From Paraburkholderia rhynchosiae (GTDB lineage Bacteria; Pseudomonadota; Gammaproteobacteria; Burkholderiales; Burkholderiaceae): a DNA stretch of 64,000 nt. Both the position numbers and the translations under genes were made by a program. Below are positions 45,208 through 54,811 of this stretch, piece after piece (within the stretch, counting starts at the first letter, position 1; the number at the start of each line of letters is the position of its first letter). The DNA lies in assembly GCF_002879865.1 (NCBI RefSeq), contig NZ_PNXY01000006.1, forward strand, positions 62,001-126,000. Direction: 5' to 3'. The notes below the pieces were generated by a model. It searched no databases, was not told where the DNA came from, and worked only from the letters and a program-made list of their open reading frames with translations.

Positions 45208-46086
45208 TCACAGCGGCAATTCGGACGATGCCGGCTCGAGCGCCGCGCGCGGCAGCTTTGCGCGGCGCTCGGGCGGCAGCGCCTGCAACGCGCGGCGCCC
45301 ACGCAAGCCGAGAAAATACTCGCGGATAAAAGGATGATCGACCGCCGCCGCCTCTTCGACCGGCGCGGCGACCAGCACCTTGCGATCGGCCAGCACGGCC
45401 ACGCGCGTCGAGAGCGCGACCATCGTGTCGAGATCGTGCGTGACCATCACCACAGTCAAACCCAGCGCGCGATGCAGCGCCGAAATCAGTTCCACGAATT
45501 CATCGGAGGCCTGCGGATCGAGGCCGGCCGTCGGTTCGTCGAGAAACAGCAGTTCGGGTTCCAGCGCGATCGCGCGCGCAATGCCCACGCGCTTGATCAT
45601 CCCGCCCGACAGCGCCGACGGCATTTTCGACGCGTGCTTGCACGGCAGGCCGACCATCTCCAGTTTCAGCATCACGATGTCGCGCAGGAGATCTTCGGGC
45701 ACCTTGCCGAGCTCACGCACCGGCTGCGCGACGTTGTCGAACACCGACAGCGACGAGAATAGCGCGCCGCGCTGAAAGAGCATGCCGGAACGGCTGCGCA
45801 TCAGCAGCGCGGTTTCCGGCGAAATGGTCGCGAGATCCTCGCCGAACAGCTTGATGGTTCCCGACGACGGCCGCTCCAACCCGAGAATCTGCCGCACCAG
45901 CGTGGTCTTTCCGGAACCGGAGCCGCCGACGATCGACACGATCTCGCCGCGCCGCACGTCCAGATTCACATGCTGATGCACGATGTTGCGGCCATAGCGC
46001 TTGGTCACGTCGATCACTTCGATCACCGGCTCGGCAATCGAAGGCATCGGCTGGCCGCGCACGGCCTGGGTGAGCGGCGCGATCAT
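45208..46086 (-). CDS. MlaF-like ABC transporter ATP-binding protein
   Basis: 292 aa. Walker A is GGSGSGKTT (about residues 54-62), the signature is LSGGMIKR near 161 and Walker B is LLFLDEPTAGLDP near 181. It powers the MlaE-like permease. ATG 46086 overlaps the permease stop by four bases (ATGA). A second ATG at 46047 is possible. The C-terminal 40 residues extend beyond the usual ATPase domain. Confidence 0.93.
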   Translation of the reverse strand: MIAPLTQAVRGQPMPSIAEPVIEVIDVTKRYGRNIVHQHVNLDVRRGEIVSIVGGSGSGKTTLVRQILGLERPSSGTIKLFGEDLATISPETALLMRSRSGMLFQRGALFSSLSVFDNVAQPVRELGKVPEDLLRDIVMLKLEMVGLPCKHASKMPSALSGGMIKRVGIARAIALEPELLFLDEPTAGLDPQASDEFVELISALHRALGLTVVMVTHDLDTMVALSTRVAVLADRKVLVAAPVEEAAAVDHPFIREYFLGLRGRRALQALPPERRAKLPRAALEPASSELPL

Positions 46087-47252
46087 CCGAGCCCCACGTT
46101 CTGGAACAGGATGGCGAACACGGCGTCGGCAAGAATCACGATCGTGATCGACGTGACCACCGAAGTCGTCGTGCCTTCCCCGAGACTCTGCGAATTCGCC
46201 TTGATACGGAACCCGAAGTGACAGCCGACGATCGCGATCAGCATGCCAAAGACAACGCCCTTGCCAAGACCGATCCACAGATTCGCAGCCGGCACCACGC
46301 CGGGCAACGCGCGTGCAAAGTAGCTCATGTCGATGCCGAGCACGATCTTGGCGGCGAGCGCTCCACCGCTCAGCGCGATGATGTTGGTCCACATCACGAG
46401 CAGCGGCATCGCCACGCCGAGCGCAATCACGCGTGGCAGGATCAGCCGCAAGCCGTGCGGAATCCCCATCACGCGCATGGCGTCGAGTTCCTCGGTCACG
46501 CGCATCACGCCGATCTGCGCGGTGATCGCCGAACCGGAGCGGCCCGCCACGAGAATCGCCGAGAGCACCGGTCCGAGTTCGCGAATCACCGACAGCCCGA
46601 GAATATTGACGATGTACTGATTCGCGCCGAAGAGCCGCAATTGCTGCGCGGACAGATAGCTCAGCACAATGCCGATCAGAAACGCGACCAGCGCGGTGAT
46701 CGGCAACGCCCTGGTGCCCGCGTTGTAGACGTTCGCGGAGATTTCGGTCCACGGCGTGATGGCCGGCTTGCGCGCAATGGCCAGCAGATCCAGCACCACG
46801 CGCCCAAGCATCGCCACGCCGCCGTACAGATGCTCGAAGAACGAGAAGAGCCCGAGGCCGAGCCGCGTGAAGGGATCGAATCTGACCACCGGCTCGGCCG
46901 TCTCGCGGACGGTGTCGAGCAACGCGATGCGCTCGAAAATATCGCGCTGTGTGTCGTTGAGTTCGGTGTCCGGCGGCATTCTGTGCCCCCACACGCGCCA
47001 CAGCGCCTGGCCGCCGACGTGGTCCATCCGGTCGATGCGCGAAAGATCCCATCGGCCGATGCCTTCGGCGCCCTCCAGCGAGCGCAATTGCGGGATCACG
47101 TGTCCGGTTGCGCGGTCGCGCGCGAGCGCGAGCGCCGTCCACTGGCCCGAGAGCCGGACGATCTTGCCTTGGCTGCCGGCCGCGACTTCAAGGCCGGGCG
47201 GAGTGTCGTAGTTCAAGGATCGCTGCAATCTGGTTATCGGATTAGCGGCCAT
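46083..47252 (-). CDS. MlaE-like permease with N-terminal STAS-like domain
   Basis: 389 aa. Residues 1-120 resemble a STAS domain (GKIVRLSGQWTALALA, GIGRWDLSRIDRMDHVGG), and residues 130-389 are the MlaE permease with ELGPVLSAILVAGRSGSAIT and MGIPHGLRLILPRV. In other systems the STAS protein (MlaB) is separate. ATG 47252 is preferred; the frame is open to 47510 but would overlap birA. First gene of the MCE operon, divergent from birA. Confidence 0.92.
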   Translation of the reverse strand: MAANPITRLQRSLNYDTPPGLEVAAGSQGKIVRLSGQWTALALARDRATGHVIPQLRSLEGAEGIGRWDLSRIDRMDHVGGQALWRVWGHRMPPDTELNDTQRDIFERIALLDTVRETAEPVVRFDPFTRLGLGLFSFFEHLYGGVAMLGRVVLDLLAIARKPAITPWTEISANVYNAGTRALPITALVAFLIGIVLSYLSAQQLRLFGANQYIVNILGLSVIRELGPVLSAILVAGRSGSAITAQIGVMRVTEELDAMRVMGIPHGLRLILPRVIALGVAMPLLVMWTNIIALSGGALAAKIVLGIDMSYFARALPGVVPAANLWIGLGKGVVFGMLIAIVGCHFGFRIKANSQSLGEGTTTSVVTSITIVILADAVFAILFQNVGLG

Positions 47253-47322
47253 TGTAACGAAGGCGCGGCGGATCAACCGTGCTGGCGGACTTACGCGGTT
47301 CGCTGTCGCTACAATATGCGAC

Positions 47323-48240
47323 ATGAACGCTTCCAGGACTCCGCCCCAAGGCCCGGCCGCTGCCGCGAACGCAGCTGACTGGCGCATCGACCGTGAACGC
47401 GCCGTCGCTCTTTTCGGCGCGCATGCGCATGACTGGCCGATCGAAATCGTCGAGGAAACCGGCTCGACCAACGCCGACCTCATGTCGCGCGTGAAGGCAC
47501 TGCCGCGCAAGGCAGGCGCGCTGCCTCAGCCGATCGTGCGGGTTGCCTACCTGCAAACCGCCGGACGCGGCCGCCGCGGCCGGCCGTGGTACGCGGAGCC
47601 GGGCAATGCGCTGCTGTTTTCGGTGGCCTGCGTGCTGCCGCGTCCGCTCGAAGGACTGGCGGGATTGAGTCTCGCGGTGGGTGTCGCGCTCGTTGACGGA
47701 CTGCGCTCGCTGCCTGTTAGCGGGCCCGGCCAGATCGCGCTGAAGTGGCCGAACGACATCTTGCTCGAAGGCGACAAGCTCGCGGGCATCCTGATCGAAA
47801 CCGCGTGGAGCACCGACGACGCGAGCGCGGTGGTGATCGGCATCGGCACCAACGTGAAGGGCGCCGACGAACTCGCCGCGAAGATCGGTGCATTGAACGC
47901 CGACGTGCCGCCGCAGGCGCGCGGCACAGTGCCGACCGCGTTGCAACGCGCGCTGCCCAACGCCAATCTCACCGATACGCTCTCGGCCGAACTCAGTGCG
48001 CTCGAGCCCGCGTTGCAGCGCTTCGGCGCGGAAGGCTTCGCGCCGTTCCAGCCGCGCTGGAACGCAATGCATGCGTACGCGGGCCGCGAGGTCGTCCTGC
48101 TCGAACAGGGGCAGGAAGTCGCGCGCGGCGTGGCTGCAGGCGCCGATGAGCGCGGCCAGTTGTTGCTCGATACGGCTGCGGGCCGGCAGAGCATCGCGAC
48201 CGGCGACGTGTCCCTGCGTCTCGCCGACGGTGCTGCATGA
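47323..48240 (+). CDS. birA: biotin-[acetyl-CoA-carboxylase] ligase (monofunctional)
   Basis: 305 aa. The catalytic core contains [11 protein letters not shown] near residues 45-55, [17 protein letters not shown] near 79-95 with the biotinyl-AMP loop, and [16 protein letters not shown] near 138-153. Only about 40 residues precede the core and they show no HTH, so unlike E. coli BirA it should not act as a repressor. Its stop overlaps the coaX start (ATGA). Confidence 0.95.
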   Translation: MNASRTPPQGPAAAANAADWRIDRERAVALFGAHAHDWPIEIVEETGSTNADLMSRVKALPRKAGALPQPIVRVAYLQTAGRGRRGRPWYAEPGNALLFSVACVLPRPLEGLAGLSLAVGVALVDGLRSLPVSGPGQIALKWPNDILLEGDKLAGILIETAWSTDDASAVVIGIGTNVKGADELAAKIGALNADVPPQARGTVPTALQRALPNANLTDTLSAELSALEPALQRFGAEGFAPFQPRWNAMHAYAGREVVLLEQGQEVARGVAAGADERGQLLLDTAAGRQSIATGDVSLRLADGAA

Positions 48241-49064
48241 CAAGCGGCGCGCCTCAACTTCTGATCGACGCGGGCAATAGCCGAATCAAGTGGGCGATGG
48301 TGACGGCGAACGGTGTGCAGATCGCAGCCGGCGCGCTTGCGCACGGCGGCACGGATCAGGCTCAGCGGGCGACGCAGTGGGCAAACTTGCCGGCGCCGGG
48401 CGGCGCCTGGTTATCGAATGTCGCCGGCGATACGGTCGCGGCGCGGATCGCCGCGCTCCTCGACGCGCATTGGCCAAAGCTGCCGCTCATCACCATCCGC
48501 GCGCGCGAGCGGCAATGCGGCGTGACCAATAGCTACACGACGCCACATGCGCTCGGCAGCGATCGCTGGGCCGGCATGATCGGCGCGCACGCCGCGTTTC
48601 CCGGCGAGCATCTGCTGATTGCGACTTTCGGGACCGCGACCACGCTCGAGGCATTGCGCGCCGATGGCTGCTTTGTCGGCGGACTTATCGCGCCAGGCTG
48701 GACCTTGATGATGCGCTCGCTCGGCGAGCATACGGCGCAATTACCCACTCTCGACGCCAACGCCGCGCGGGGCCTTCTCGGCACCGCTGGCACGCAGGAC
48801 GCGGCCCGCCACGGCCCATTCTTCGCGACGGACACGCCCCGTTCGCTATCCGCTGGTTGCACATTGGCGCAAGCCGGTCTAGTCGAGCGGACATGGCGCG
48901 ACTTGCAGGATGAATGGCAGGTGTCCATACGTCTGGTGGTGGGCGGCGGCGCGGCCGACGAAGTGGCAAGCGCGTTGAAAGTGCCGCATACTCGCCACGA
49001 TTCACTGGTCTTGTCCGGGCTTGCGCTGATAGCCTCACAGCGCGCTTCGGAAGACGGCGCATAA
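48237..49064 (+). CDS. coaX: type III pantothenate kinase
   Basis: 275 aa. It phosphorylates pantothenate in the first step of CoA synthesis. The ASKHA phosphate-1 motif is [12 protein letters not shown] (Asp11). The pantothenate-site region is [19 protein letters not shown] near residues 101-119, then [12 protein letters not shown]. The birA-coaX pairing is typical of beta-proteobacteria, as in the Bordetella 'baf' gene. Confidence 0.95.
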   Translation: MTSGAPQLLIDAGNSRIKWAMVTANGVQIAAGALAHGGTDQAQRATQWANLPAPGGAWLSNVAGDTVAARIAALLDAHWPKLPLITIRARERQCGVTNSYTTPHALGSDRWAGMIGAHAAFPGEHLLIATFGTATTLEALRADGCFVGGLIAPGWTLMMRSLGEHTAQLPTLDANAARGLLGTAGTQDAARHGPFFATDTPRSLSAGCTLAQAGLVERTWRDLQDEWQVSIRLVVGGGAADEVASALKVPHTRHDSLVLSGLALIASQRASEDGA

Positions 49065-49124
49065 AGCATGGCCGCATGGCCGAACGATATCGGCTACTCA
49101 ACTTCTGGATGGGAAAATAAAACG

Positions 49125-49364
49125 ATGCTGCGCTGGCTGATCGCCATACTGTTTTTTGCCAACCTGCTGGCATTCGTCGCAGTGCGCGGCGCGTTCGGCC
49201 CGACGCCCACCGCGAGCGGACGCGAACCGAATCACCTGGGCGGGGAAGTCCATCCTGACGCGCTGAAAGTGCGCCCGGTCAATGCCGCCGAAGCCGCCGA
49301 TCAGGCGGTCGTGGGCGCGCCCGCACCAGCCACGCCGATCGCGGCGTCTGCGTTACCGCAGTAA
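49125..49364 (+). CDS. small membrane-anchored hypothetical protein
   Basis: 79 aa. One N-terminal hydrophobic helix (MLRWLIAILFFANLLAFVAV) is followed by a Pro/Ala-rich, charged tail of about 55 residues with no recognised domain. ATG 49125 is preceded by GGGAAAA. The position right after coaX with a 60-base gap suggests co-transcription with birA-coaX. Function unknown. Confidence 0.68.
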   Translation: MLRWLIAILFFANLLAFVAVRGAFGPTPTASGREPNHLGGEVHPDALKVRPVNAAEAADQAVVGAPAPATPIAASALPQ

Positions 49365-49412
49365 AGCAGCCAACGTCTGGCGGCGCTATACGCCACACGC
49401 GCCCGCCTACGC

Positions 49413-49895
49413 TTAGCCGTGCGTGCGAACCTTTTTCAGCAGCGCCGTGGTGGAGCGATCATGCTCGAACGGAATCGCCAACGCCTTGCCGCCCCAGCTT
49501 CGCACGACGGCCGACTCCGGCAGCGCATCCATGTCGTAGTCGCCACCCTTGACGAGTACGTCGGGGCGCAGCGCCGAAATCAGTTCGACCGGCGTTTTCT
49601 CGCCAAAGCAAACCACGTAGTCGACGCTTTCCAGCGCCGCGAGCAAAGCCATCCGGTCAGCTTCGTTGTTGATCGGCCGATCGTCGCCCTTGCCCAGCAT
49701 GCGAACCGACGCGTCGCTATTCACGCCGACAATCAGGCAAGCGCCCAGCGCTTTTGCATCGGCGAGATAGGTCACATGCCCGCGATGCAGGATGTCGAAG
49801 ACACCGTTGGTGAACACGACCGGTGCCTCCAGCGAAGGGCGCAGCGCCGCGAGTGCGTCGCGCGTGAAAATCTTGCGTTCGAAAATAGCAGCCAT
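49413..49895 (-). CDS. rfaE2: D-glycero-beta-D-manno-heptose 1-phosphate adenylyltransferase
   Basis: 160 aa nucleotidyltransferase, equivalent to the C-terminal domain of E. coli HldE. VFTNGVFDILHRGHVTYL (about residues 27-44) carries the HxGH-type motif, and DVLVKGGDYDMDALPES lies near 115-131. It makes ADP-heptose for the lipopolysaccharide core. The kinase half (rfaE1) is not in this window. ATG 49895 (MAAIFERKI) is the family-like start. Confidence 0.95.
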   Translation of the reverse strand: MAAIFERKIFTRDALAALRPSLEAPVVFTNGVFDILHRGHVTYLADAKALGACLIVGVNSDASVRMLGKGDDRPINNEADRMALLAALESVDYVVCFGEKTPVELISALRPDVLVKGGDYDMDALPESAVVRSWGGKALAIPFEHDRSTTALLKKVRTHG

Positions 49896-50074
49896 GAGGG
49901 ACGTGGAAGAAACAGGAGAAATGCCGTCACGATACCGCGTGAACGGCATCAAGCGAAACGGCCCGACAAGCTTTCGCCTGCCGGACCGTTCTTAAGCGTA
50001 GAACCGGTTCGCGGCGCCAGCATCGCATCATGCATGCTCAGAGCCGCGAATCTGCATTCACAAAACTGAAATCA

Positions 50075-50947
50075 TCAAGCAGGCTGTTCGGCCGACTTCT
50101 GATCGGCCTGCAGACGCGCGACCACTTCCTTGCGATAGCGGTTCAGTTCCTGCGCCGTATTGAACGTGCGCTCGAATAGCAGCGACAGGTTGTGCAGAAT
50201 GCGCTCGACCACCTTCTTTTCCCAACCGTCGTCGAAACGGATCTGCTCGTCGAGCCAGCGTTCGAGCCATTCCGGGTCCGGCAGACGCGACTGGATGGTG
50301 TCGCGCGGGAACAGCGCCTGATTCACGTGCAGATTGGTGGGATGCAGCGGCTTTTCGGTGCGGCGCGCCGACGCCATCAGCACGCCGATCTTTGCAAAAG
50401 CGGCCCGTGCGATGTCGCCGGTTTGCGACATGGCTTTCTTCATGTAGCGCAGATACGCGCCGCCATGCCGCGCTTCGTCGCGCGAAATGGTTTCGTAGAT
50501 GTGCTTGATGACCGGCTCGGTGTGCCATTCGGCAGCGCGACGATACCAGTGATTCAGGCGAATTTCGCCGCAGAAGTGCAGCATCAGCGTTTCAAGCGGC
50601 GGCGCCGGATCGAATTCGAAGCGCACGGCGTGCAGCTCTTCTTCGGTGGGGCACATTTCGGGTTTGAAGCGGCGCAGGTATTCCATCAGCACCAGCGAAT
50701 GCTTCTGCTCCTCGAAGAACCACACGCTCATGAACGCGGAGAAATCGCTGTCGTGATGGTTGTCACGCAGAAACATTTCCGTGGCGGGCAACGCGGACCA
50801 TTCGGTGATCGCGTTCATCTTGATCGTCGCGGCCTGCTCGTCGGTCAATAGCGATGCATCGAACTTGTCCCAGGGAATGTCTTTCTCCATGTCCCATCGA
50901 ACGGATTCGAGCGATTTATAAAGTTCCGGATAAAGCATGGTGTTCAT
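50075..50947 (-). CDS. ferritin-like di-iron protein
   Basis: 290 aa, mostly helical. Two ExxH motifs are visible: EEQKH (Glu80, His83) and DEARH (Glu158, His161). With Glu49 (ITEW) and Glu128 (GEIRL) they would complete a carboxylate-bridged di-iron site, as in acyl-ACP desaturase and ferritin-like oxygenases. The reaction is unknown. ATG 50947 follows a GGGGCGGG stretch. It is encoded alone, upstream of rfaE2 by about 180 bases. Confidence 0.85.
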   Translation of the reverse strand: MNTMLYPELYKSLESVRWDMEKDIPWDKFDASLLTDEQAATIKMNAITEWSALPATEMFLRDNHHDSDFSAFMSVWFFEEQKHSLVLMEYLRRFKPEMCPTEEELHAVRFEFDPAPPLETLMLHFCGEIRLNHWYRRAAEWHTEPVIKHIYETISRDEARHGGAYLRYMKKAMSQTGDIARAAFAKIGVLMASARRTEKPLHPTNLHVNQALFPRDTIQSRLPDPEWLERWLDEQIRFDDGWEKKVVERILHNLSLLFERTFNTAQELNRYRKEVVARLQADQKSAEQPA

Positions 50948-51533
50948 AGTCCCGCCCCTGTTCTGCACATACTGTGTGTGTCTGTCACTACTACGTGTAG
51001 CACTTTTGCCGACCGCGAACGAAGCGCACCGGGTCTGCCCGAGTGTCCGCCGTTCGCTGGCCAAGCCGTCAATTTTACGCGGTAACCGGCCGCCTGGATG
51101 CACCGGCGGCGTAGAAGTCCGGGCGCTTGCGCAGACGCGACTAACCTGAGGTTACACGCTCGAAGTTACGCCCTGCGCGGCCAACCGTGGGTGAGGGATA
51201 CCCTATGCCTGAGGTCGAGCCAGTTTGCGATGAAAACCGCACCGTCCAGCCCTGCGCCGATCGTGCCGGCGATGAATGGAGCCAGGGCGGCTGGATTGGT
51301 TGTTTTCAGCGCACGCCCAAAAGCCAAACAAAGACCTTCCAATGATAGCACGCTGACTTCTCTAAACCCGCGCAGCGACGGACGCAATTCGGGTGCCTGG
51401 TTGACCTGTCTCAACGAATTGCACGATCCGCGGAGTGTGGCGGGCGATCGAGGTCAAAACGGTGACAGTCGGCGATTTCGTGTTTGTTGTTTGCCGCCGA
51501 CAGTCGAATCGCACCGCCGCTTCCCGCGCGCCG
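50948..51533. other. 586-base gap, no supported gene
   Basis: This is the longest gap in the window. It includes a small palindrome TAACC-TGA-GGTTA (51142-51154) and CTACGTGTAG near 50991. One TTG-initiated frame of 82 codons (51166-51414, minus) contains a hydrophobic stretch (APFIAGTIGAGLDGAVFIA). It has no Shine-Dalgarno and no family I recognise, so it is not called. Confidence 0.4.
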
Positions 51534-52376
51534 TCACAGCGATTTTTTCGGGGGCTTCGAGCCGGCGGGTGCCGTGCGTGCGCCCGTGGCTGCGCGCTTC
51601 GTCGAGGCAGGCGCCCGCTTCGCCGCTGGGCGCCTCGTGGTGAACGCAGCGGCTGCAACGTCTGCAGGGGATGCTCGCGGCACATCTGTCGCCCCGCCCG
51701 CCGCCTCGACTGCGTCGTCCGCCCCATCCGCCTCTTCCGCTGCGCCTCTCGCAGCATCCGGCTGCGCGCCGCCAGTCGCGGATGCATCAGTTGGGCCGGC
51801 CGTCGGCTGCGTCATTGCAAATTGCGCGATCTGGTTGAATTGCGATTGCAACAGATTCCACCAGGCCGATGCATCGAACGGCGGCGTGGCCGACGCGGCT
51901 TCCTCGTCGCTCGCAGGTTCGGCGCTAGTCGAACTCTCAGCCGAAGCCGCCGGCTCCCGATGCGGCCAGCCGCTTGGCGGCGACGGACTCGGCGCGGGCG
52001 CGGGCGACTCCGCAGCCGGCTGTGCCATCGACTGTTGCGCGAATGCGCCGAACGCGCGCAGCGTCGCAAGCGTCGCGCGCTGTACCTCCAGTGCCTGAAT
52101 CGCGGACTGCAGCATGCTCAGATTCAGCTTGAGCCATTGCTCGACCGCGCGCATGTCGGTGATCCGCTTGTCGAGTTCTTCGACGTTGGTAAGCGGCGCC
52201 ATCATGTCGGACATCATCGAGAGCGACGGTCCGATGCCCGCGCCCGGCTGAGCGCCGGAAAACGCGGAGCCGAACGGCGAGAGCCGCATCATGCCCCACA
52301 TGCGGTCGAGCATTTCAGCAGGCGGAAAACCAGGAAAGCCGGGAAACGGCGGCGTTGAGCCAGGTGTGTCGGTCAT
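51534..52376 (-). CDS. phaM: PhaM-type polyhydroxyalkanoate granule regulatory protein
   Basis: 280 aa. The N-terminal PhaM signature is present (MLDRMWGMMRLSPFG near residues 22-36, VEELDKRITDMRAVEQWLKL near 65-84, then a coiled coil). The middle is Ala/Pro/Ser-rich, with a second helix WWNLLQSQFNQIAQFAM. The C-terminus is a basic Lys/Arg/Pro tail (TTRRPAAKRAPASTKRA) like the DNA-binding PAKKA-type tails. PhaM activates PHB synthase and tethers granules to the nucleoid in Ralstonia. Confidence 0.88.
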   Translation of the reverse strand: MTDTPGSTPPFPGFPGFPPAEMLDRMWGMMRLSPFGSAFSGAQPGAGIGPSLSMMSDMMAPLTNVEELDKRITDMRAVEQWLKLNLSMLQSAIQALEVQRATLATLRAFGAFAQQSMAQPAAESPAPAPSPSPPSGWPHREPAASAESSTSAEPASDEEAASATPPFDASAWWNLLQSQFNQIAQFAMTQPTAGPTDASATGGAQPDAARGAAEEADGADDAVEAAGGATDVPRASPADVAAAAFTTRRPAAKRAPASTKRAATGARTAPAGSKPPKKSL

Positions 52377-52502
52377 GCTTGTCGCCTCGCTGCATTGAAC
52401 GAAAGAAAAAGCGCAAAAGAAAGCGCGCGCCAGGAACAGCGCTTTGCGCGCGTCTGAATTCGATCATACCGCGCGATACGCCGGGAACGCGCACCGCGCG
52501 CT

Positions 52503-52532
52503 GCATCGAATTGCATCGCGCCGCATCGTTAT
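52503..52532. repeat. 10-bp tandem repeat at the end of the crotonase gene
   Basis: GCATCGAATT, GCATCGCGCC and GCATCGTTAT are three units sharing GCATCG. They run up to and just past the crotonase stop at 52529. Confidence 0.55.
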
Positions 52533-53380
52533 CGTGCGCGCCACGGGTCGGCGCCGCCGAAGTCCGGCGCGCGCCGCTCGCGCAGCGAGTTCACGCCTTC
52601 GCGCACGTCCGGCCCGGCGAAGCCCATGAACTCGAGCGCAAGCGATGTATCGAATGCGGGCCCCGCCGAGCGCAGCCAGTTGTTCAACGCGTACTTGGTC
52701 CAACGGATCGCCGTTTGCGAGCCATTGGCGAGCTTCTGCGCGACTTCGACTGCTTTGGGCAGCAGATCGTTTTCGTCGACGGCAAGCGACACGAGGCCGA
52801 TGCGCTCCGCCTCCGCGCCGCTCACCGGCTCGCACAGCATCAGGTAATACTTGGCTTTTGCCATCCCGCACAGCAGCGGCCAGACGATCGCCGCATGGTC
52901 GCCGGCGGCCACGCCGAGCCGCGTATGACCGTCGATGATGCGCGCCGTCTTCGCCGCAATAGAGATATCGGCGAGCAACCCCGCGACGAGACCCGCGCCG
53001 ACCGCGGGACCATGCATCGCCGAGACGATCGGCTTGCTGCAATTGATCACGTTGTAGACGAGGTCGCGCGCCTCGCGCCACACGCGCGCGCGCACCTCGA
53101 AATCCGTTGCCATGTCCTCGACCAGTTGCAGATCGCCGCCCGCCGAAAAGCCCTTGCCCTCGCCGCGAATGATGGCGACGCGCGTATCCGGATCGCGGTC
53201 GATATCGCGCCAGATTTCCGCGAGCTCATAGTGCATACGCGCGTTTGCGGTGGCGAGCCCGCTTTTGTTCGCGCCTTCGCCGCTCATCACCACTTCGAGC
53301 ACGCCGTGCGGACGGCGATGCAACTGAAGCGACTGATAATGCGCGTAAAACGCGTCGTTACTGTGGGGTTGCTGAGGCAT
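52529..53380 (-). CDS. enoyl-CoA hydratase/isomerase (crotonase) family protein
   Basis: 283 aa. The crotonase fold shows the oxyanion loops [11 protein letters not shown] near residue 75 and [15 protein letters not shown] near 115-129, and the C-terminal [22 protein letters not shown]. By eye, the two glutamates used by true enoyl-CoA hydratases are not where expected (GLVAGLLAD and [13 protein letters not shown]). A different reaction is likely. ATG 53380 ([11 protein letters not shown]) fits. The neighbour is an ABC-type binding protein of the amino-acid family. Confidence 0.88.
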   Translation of the reverse strand: MPQQPHSNDAFYAHYQSLQLHRRPHGVLEVVMSGEGANKSGLATANARMHYELAEIWRDIDRDPDTRVAIIRGEGKGFSAGGDLQLVEDMATDFEVRARVWREARDLVYNVINCSKPIVSAMHGPAVGAGLVAGLLADISIAAKTARIIDGHTRLGVAAGDHAAIVWPLLCGMAKAKYYLMLCEPVSGAEAERIGLVSLAVDENDLLPKAVEVAQKLANGSQTAIRWTKYALNNWLRSAGPAFDTSLALEFMGFAGPDVREGVNSLRERRAPDFGGADPWRAR

Positions 53381-53418
53381 GGTGAGCGATCCGGTGTGTC
53401 CGTAAATCCGCGCGTCGT

Positions 53419-54687
53419 TCAACGCGGCTGATAAACCCATTTCCCGTTTTTTATTTCGACCATCACGCGCGCCCGTTGATCGAGCCCGAGGTGGTCGGTT
53501 GCGCTCATGTTGACGACGCCATTCGTATCGGCGAGACCACGGGTGGCTTCCAGCGCATCGCGCAACGCGCGGCGAAATTCCGGCGTGCCCGGCGCGGCCG
53601 CTTTCAACGCAACCGGCACGGCATGGTTGAGCAGCATGCCCGCGTCCCACGTGTACGAGCCGAATGCGGACACACTGCCCGGTCCGCGCAGCGCTTCAAA
53701 GCGCGCGATGTAATCGAGCGCGAGGCGCTTCGCCGGATGGTCGGCGGGCAATTGCGCCGCGACCAGCACCGGGCTCGCGGGCAGGAACGTGCCAGTGCAA
53801 TCGGCGCCGCACACACGCAGAAAGTCGTTATTGCCCACGCCGTGATTATGATAGATCAGCCCTTTGTAGCCGCGTTCCCTGAGTGTCTTCGGCGATAGTG
53901 CGGCGGGCGTGCCGGCCGCGCCGACCACCACCGCATCGGGATGCGTCGCGAGGATCTTCAGCACCTGGCCAGTCACGCTCGGATCAGTGCGATTGAAGCG
54001 CTCGCTGGCCACCATCTGCATGTGATGCAGTTGCGCGAACTTCGCGACTTCGGCGTAAAAGGTCTCGCCGAGCGCATCGGCCTGGCCGATAAACGCGACG
54101 GTCTTCACGCCGCGCGTGCTCGCGTGCTCGGCAATCGCCGAGGCCATCATCGCGTCCGTTTGCGGAGTCTTGAATACCCAATGACGTTTAGCATCCACGG
54201 GCTCGATGATTTTCGCCGACGACGCCAGCGAGATCATCGGCGTTGTTCCATCGGCGACCACGTCGATCATCGCAAGGGAATTCGGCGTGATCGACGAACC
54301 GATGATCGCGTCGACGTGATTTTCGGAGATCAGCTTCTTGGTGTCCTGCACGGCTTGCGTGGTGTCGGACGCATCGTCGAGCACGATGTATTCGACGCTC
54401 TGGCCGCCGATCTGTTTCGGCAGCAACGTGGCCGTGTCGCGTGCGGGAATGCCGAGCGACGCAGCCGGCCCGGTCAGTGACAGCACGAGGCCAATCCTTA
54501 CCTGAGCCAATGCGATGGCGGGCGACAGGCATGCAAGCGTCGCGCATACAAGGGCGGGACGACGCGCCATACGCTTGAACTTCTCAAGCGGGGTTATCAG
54601 CTCTAACCGCTCACGCCACATGCCCGCATCCCCGTTCCGCACGCAAACAGCGCTTGCCATTCCCGCTCCAAACGATTCACGTCGCAT
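53419..54687 (-). CDS. branched-chain amino acid-type ABC substrate-binding protein
   Basis: 422 aa from ATG 54687, which has a strong GAGGAG five bases upstream. A normal signal peptide begins only at residue 40 ([23 protein letters not shown]), so ATG 54570 may be the true start. The mature part is a LivJ-type type I binding fold: [50 protein letters not shown]. No permease or ATPase gene is adjacent, so it is an orphan binding protein. The ligand is unknown. Confidence 0.88.
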   Translation of the reverse strand: MRRESFGAGMASAVCVRNGDAGMWRERLELITPLEKFKRMARRPALVCATLACLSPAIALAQVRIGLVLSLTGPAASLGIPARDTATLLPKQIGGQSVEYIVLDDASDTTQAVQDTKKLISENHVDAIIGSSITPNSLAMIDVVADGTTPMISLASSAKIIEPVDAKRHWVFKTPQTDAMMASAIAEHASTRGVKTVAFIGQADALGETFYAEVAKFAQLHHMQMVASERFNRTDPSVTGQVLKILATHPDAVVVGAAGTPAALSPKTLRERGYKGLIYHNHGVGNNDFLRVCGADCTGTFLPASPVLVAAQLPADHPAKRLALDYIARFEALRGPGSVSAFGSYTWDAGMLLNHAVPVALKAAAPGTPEFRRALRDALEATRGLADTNGVVNMSATDHLGLDQRARVMVEIKNGKWVYQPR

Positions 54688-54811
54688 GGTGTCTCCTCGC
54701 ACGAGTTTTTCATTCTGATGTACCGCCGATGCCGCCGCGCCAGTCAGTGTAGCGGCGCGCGGCAACAGCGGCATCGGGCGAAACCCTTTCGGACCGTGCA
54801 AGACAATCGCG

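Noticed and set aside
49378-49395. TGGCG/CGCCA inverted repeat between the small hypothetical gene and rfaE2
   Set aside because: Only five-base arms and no U-tract, so a terminator call is not justified.
51166-51414. 82-codon minus-strand frame with a hydrophobic stretch
   Set aside because: Starts with TTG, lacks a Shine-Dalgarno, and matches no family I recognise; mentioned only in the gap entry.
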